Positions 51,359-53,522 of a stretch of DNA of 53,522 nt are shown here, one piece after another (the first letter of the stretch is position 1; every line of letters begins with the position of its first letter). Position numbers and translations under genes: made by a program. This stretch comes from Selenomonas sp. AE3005. Its GTDB lineage: Bacteria > Bacillota > Negativicutes > Selenomonadales > Selenomonadaceae. The DNA lies in NCBI RefSeq assembly GCF_905233635.1, contig NZ_CAJODG010000020.1:1-53522 (forward strand), read 5' to 3'. The notes beneath the pieces are model-generated. The model was not told where the DNA came from and ran no database searches. It saw nothing but the letters and a program-made list of their open reading frames with translations.

Positions 51359-51391
51359 GGAGAGGCCTGCTGGGGCTTCCCTCTTTTTTTG
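51359..51391 (+). terminator. Probable terminator after the integrase
   Basis: AGAGG (51361-51365) can pair with CCTCT (51380-51384) and an inner GC-rich loop, followed by seven T residues. The stem is imperfect. Confidence 0.5.
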
Positions 51392-51573
51392 CGTGGAGGC
51401 GGGAAAAATGAATGATACTGAATCCTAGCGTAATAGAATACTGAACTTTCGGAAAATTACTTCTTTTGTAGATTGATTCAAATTGCTTTACTTTCCACCA
51501 CAGATATATGTGGAATGGTTTTTTAGTTCCGAATATGTCATTGTTGATTTTGATAGAGGAGTTGAATTTTTTT

Positions 51574-51771
51574 ATGACACCACAAAACGCAAGCAGGTTA
51601 GGGCGCAAGCTATGGCGCAATAGGGCGATGTACGAGCGTAGGCGCAAGTTTGGTGAGGAAGAAAATCGAATCGAGGAACTGAGAAAATCAAGATATAACT
51701 ATTTTCTTGTGGACAATTTCAGAACACGGCGAGAAAACAAACAGTTAGCGCGAAAAAATAGGAGGTGTTAG
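51574..51771 (+). CDS. Small basic protein of the mobile element, unknown
   Basis: A 65-residue, Arg/Lys-rich protein (MTPQNASRLGRKLWRNRAMYERRRKFG...), probably helical and nucleic-acid binding. The start at 51574 has GAGGAG at 51556-51561 (12-base spacing); the frame extends further upstream without a better site. It is translated just ahead of the next gene (1-base gap). The family is not recognised. Confidence 0.5.
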   Translation: MTPQNASRLGRKLWRNRAMYERRRKFGEEENRIEELRKSRYNYFLVDNFRTRRENKQLARKNRRC

Positions 51772-51772
51772 A

Positions 51773-52201
51773 GTGGCGCGATATGCAAATTTAGAGACAG
51801 GCGAAATAGAGGAAGGTGAATTAGCACGAAAAGGAGACAGGATAATTAGGAAGGAGTCTTTACAGTACAAAAAACTAGCATTGTCATTTGTAAGACTTCA
51901 CGAGTTCCCAATGGAACTAACAAAAACAGAGCAGAGGGTTATGCACTATGTGTTAGACCATAATCATTTGAGGGGGAGGGACAACGCTATACTAACAGGC
52001 AATAACCATGAAATAAAAAAAGCTACTGACTTAGGTGTAGCGGCAGGAATTAAGGACAAGAGACAAGGGCGCAAGGCGGTTGAATCGTTAGTAGGAAAAG
52101 GGCTTATAGCTAAATATGGCGGTAAATTTCATCTAAATTGGAAAATAGGCACGATTGGACAAGACGCTATATTGAAGGAAATCTATAACTTATTTCAATA
52201 A
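51773..52201 (+). CDS. Winged-helix-like protein of the mobile element
   Basis: A 142-residue protein starting at GTG 51773 with GGAGGTG at 51761-51767. Residues about 45-125 (PMELTKTEQRVMHYVLDHN...AVESLVGKGLIAKYGGKFHLNW) look like a winged-helix DNA-binding domain of the kind seen in plasmid or phage replication and copy-control proteins. The specific family is not recognised. Tandem repeats follow right after its stop. Confidence 0.55.
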   Translation: MARYANLETGEIEEGELARKGDRIIRKESLQYKKLALSFVRLHEFPMELTKTEQRVMHYVLDHNHLRGRDNAILTGNNHEIKKATDLGVAAGIKDKRQGRKAVESLVGKGLIAKYGGKFHLNWKIGTIGQDAILKEIYNLFQ

Positions 52202-52253
52202 ACGGGTTCAAACTGTACCGTTTTTTAAGCAAATACGGGTTCGAACTGTACCG
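52202..52253 (+). repeat. Two tandem 19-bp repeats, terminator-like or iteron-like
   Basis: ACGGGTTCAAACTGTACCG (52202-52220) and the same sequence with one change (52235-52253) have a period of 33 bases. The core AAACGGGTT appears again at 52408. Copy 1 with its flanks can fold (AAACGG/CCGTTT) before a run of T, so it may be the terminator of the gene before. Confidence 0.6.
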
Positions 52254-52555
52254 CTTTTCAAATTGGTGTATTCCGCATGGCTGTAAGACTGAACGGCATT
52301 TTTAGGTGAGTTCGTCTCTCTATATATTATCTATCTTAACAATTAACGTAATCTAAAACTTATAGCCGTTGTTATCTGCTCAACTACGTTTCACACCATT
52401 TGCAAGCAAACGGGTTTTTATTATCGAATCGGAAAAATGAGTATAGGACAAAAAGAAAGTGAGGCGTAAGCCGAATTGAGTGAGTGACTGGAAGGAGAGA
52501 ACGAAACAAAAGGACGGCGTAACCAGTATACGGCTTTTATGTTAGGTAGGTGCGA
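52254..52555. other. Non-coding stretch of the mobile element
   Basis: About 300 bases without a convincing gene. Contains a third partial copy of the repeat core (52408-52416) and several short A-rich ribosome-site-like stretches such as AAGGAGAG near 52492. Nothing further is supported. Confidence 0.4.
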
Positions 52556-52702
52556 ATGAAACAGATATTTCCTAAGAAAGAGTGTAAACAAGATATTGCG
52601 CTATTACTGGACGGGCACGGCGCAACAAAGATTAAGTACGGCAACAAGAGAACTTTTCCGATGTGGCATGTTAAATTTGTAATAAAGTTCTACCCTCAAT
52701 GA
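52556..52702 (+). CDS. Possible 48-residue protein
   Basis: A short reading frame, ATG 52556 to TGA 52700, with AGGTAGG just upstream. The product begins MKQIFPKKECKQDIALLLDG and is basic. No family is recognised. The support is only the ribosome-site spacing and location between element genes. Confidence 0.35.
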   Translation: MKQIFPKKECKQDIALLLDGHGATKIKYGNKRTFPMWHVKFVIKFYPQ

Positions 52703-52784
52703 ATCAGGCGTAGGTGCTTTAGCGCCACGAATGACTTAACGAAGTTAAGAGAAGATAACTATTATAAAAAAGGAGACTGAAGAA

Positions 52785-53123
52785 ATGAAAAAATATTATG
52801 CTGTAGCCGAAGGGTATCATACAGGCGTTTTTAGTACGTGGGAGGAATGTGAAAGGGAAATAAATGGATATTCAGGGGCAAAGTTTAAGGGAGTTGGTAC
52901 GAAAGAAGCCGCTGAAAAATGGTTAGCTGAAAATCTTGGTGATAATAAGGAGGGGAACATTAAGGCGCCCTCGAAGTATTATGCGGTGGCAATAGGACGT
53001 CAGGTGGGGATATTTAGTACATGGGAAGAATGTAGAAGTTCGGTAGATGGATATCCTAGGGCTAAATTTAGGAGTTTTACTAATAAGCAGGACGCCTATA
53101 CATGGCTAGAAAATCATAAATAG
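52785..53123 (+). CDS. Tandem RNase H1 N-terminal (Cauli_VI/HBD) hybrid-binding protein
   Basis: A 112-residue protein made of two copies of the small domain found at the N-terminus of RNase H1 and in caulimovirus viroplasmin, which binds RNA:DNA hybrids or dsRNA. Copy 1 (about 3-46): KYYAVAEGYHTGVFSTWEEC...GYSGAKFKG; copy 2 (about 64-110): KYYAVAIGRQVGIFSTWEEC...GYPRAKFRSF. The linker is about 17 residues. No RNase H catalytic domain follows, and the stop is followed by non-coding DNA, so this is a stand-alone double domain. AAAGGAG lies before the ATG. The role in the element is unknown. Confidence 0.85.
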   Translation: MKKYYAVAEGYHTGVFSTWEECEREINGYSGAKFKGVGTKEAAEKWLAENLGDNKEGNIKAPSKYYAVAIGRQVGIFSTWEECRSSVDGYPRAKFRSFTNKQDAYTWLENHK

Positions 53124-53363
53124 ATATTTGAGAATGTTGATGAATGTATTAAATAATTGCATAAAATTAATATGAAGGTAGGAAGTTGTAACAGGGGATA
53201 GGTATGGCGTCAGTATTATCAATGGTTTGAAGGAAATATGTATCTGTGTGATAACTGTTATAGAGTATTAGGTTGTGTTTTTATAGTGTTACGGTGCCAT
53301 TACTTTATGTAGTACAGTACAATCCGCGGAAAAAGCGTAGGAACTACATTATTAATGGGGGAG

Positions 53364-53453
53364 ATGGCAGGAAATATAAGAAGGCTTGTCGAAGACTACA
53401 CCAACGGAATTAGGAGAGGGGGATTTAGCGTGAAAATATCTGGTTTTGGGTAA
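53364..53453 (+). CDS. Possible 29-residue peptide
   Basis: ATG 53364 to TAA 53451 with GGGGGAG directly upstream, product basic (MAGNIRRLVEDYTNGIRRGG...). Too short for a family call. The rest of 53124-53522 shows no other gene; the last 40 bases are T-rich with a repeated TTTGATTTTT pattern. Confidence 0.25.
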   Translation: MAGNIRRLVEDYTNGIRRGGFSVKISGFG

Positions 53454-53522
53454 ATCTAAAAAGGCCGACCTTAATAGACCTTAGATATTTGATTTTTTGA
53501 TTTTTTGACTTATGCACACGTT

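Noticed and set aside
1..53522. Insertion sequences or transposases
   Set aside because: No transposase-like protein or terminal inverted repeat pair was found; the only recombinase is the tyrosine integrase at 50377.

Overview
The window reads as chromosome of a motile, anaerobic, fermentative diderm Firmicute of the class Negativicutes, most likely Selenomonas or a close relative. This is inferred from two things that normally do not occur together. Firmicutes-type gene orders are present (sufC-sufB-sufD-sufS-sufU; an mbl-type mreB followed by flgF/flgG), alongside flagellar L-ring and P-ring genes (flgH, flgI) that only make sense in a cell with an outer membrane. An unusual L-lactate/malate dehydrogenase family protein and strong AGGAGG ribosome binding sites fit the same placement.

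Layout. 1-120: 3' end of a 5S rRNA gene and terminator. 0.16-4.7 kb: mscL, then a DcuC-family carrier with two M20 metallohydrolases (a probable uptake-and-hydrolysis operon). 4.7-9.0 kb: a secreted beta-helix protein divergent from a Bcr/CflA exporter, with a DnaA-box cluster between them; then serS. 9.2-15.1 kb: an NSS-family amino acid symporter, the metNIQ methionine importer, a Cof-type HAD phosphatase and a second-type RsmH-like methyltransferase. 15.1-17.8 kb: a membrane solute-binding/EAL c-di-GMP receptor. 18.0-22.7 kb: the complete SUF iron-sulfur assembly operon. 22.7-25.1 kb: a second, denser DnaA-box cluster, a flavin reductase-like gene, two Crp/Fnr regulators and a tiny exported protein. 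25.2-31.8 kb: a strongly structured non-coding stretch, a REC/degenerate-GGDEF/EAL regulator, a HAD phosphatase, galM and sucCD.

31.9-33.3 kb is a small defence island: a DpnI-type methyl-directed restriction endonuclease, a DpnD-like partner, and the frameshifted remnant of a DNA methyltransferase. Reading the whole window, GATC is almost absent (about ten sites by eye against roughly 200 expected), and most of the few sites fall in or near this island. 33.4-45.5 kb: lactate/malate dehydrogenase, mbl, the flgF-G-A-H-I-J flagellar rod/ring operon, an AMIN/NAGPA-type exported protein, an S55 (SpoIVB-like) exported peptidase and murA. 45.5-50.1 kb: tRNA-Arg(CCT), DUF1097 and guanine deaminase genes, a POT-family peptide symporter and tRNA-Arg(ACG).

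From 50.1 kb to the end the character changes: AT-richer, small unrecognised genes, a tyrosine integrase immediately after the tRNA-Arg(ACG) gene, a winged-helix-like protein, tandem repeats, and a protein made only of two RNase H1-type hybrid-binding domains. This is the left part of an integrated element whose right end lies outside the window. Start codons were assigned by ribosome binding site position and family alignment; many differ from the longest possible reading frame.
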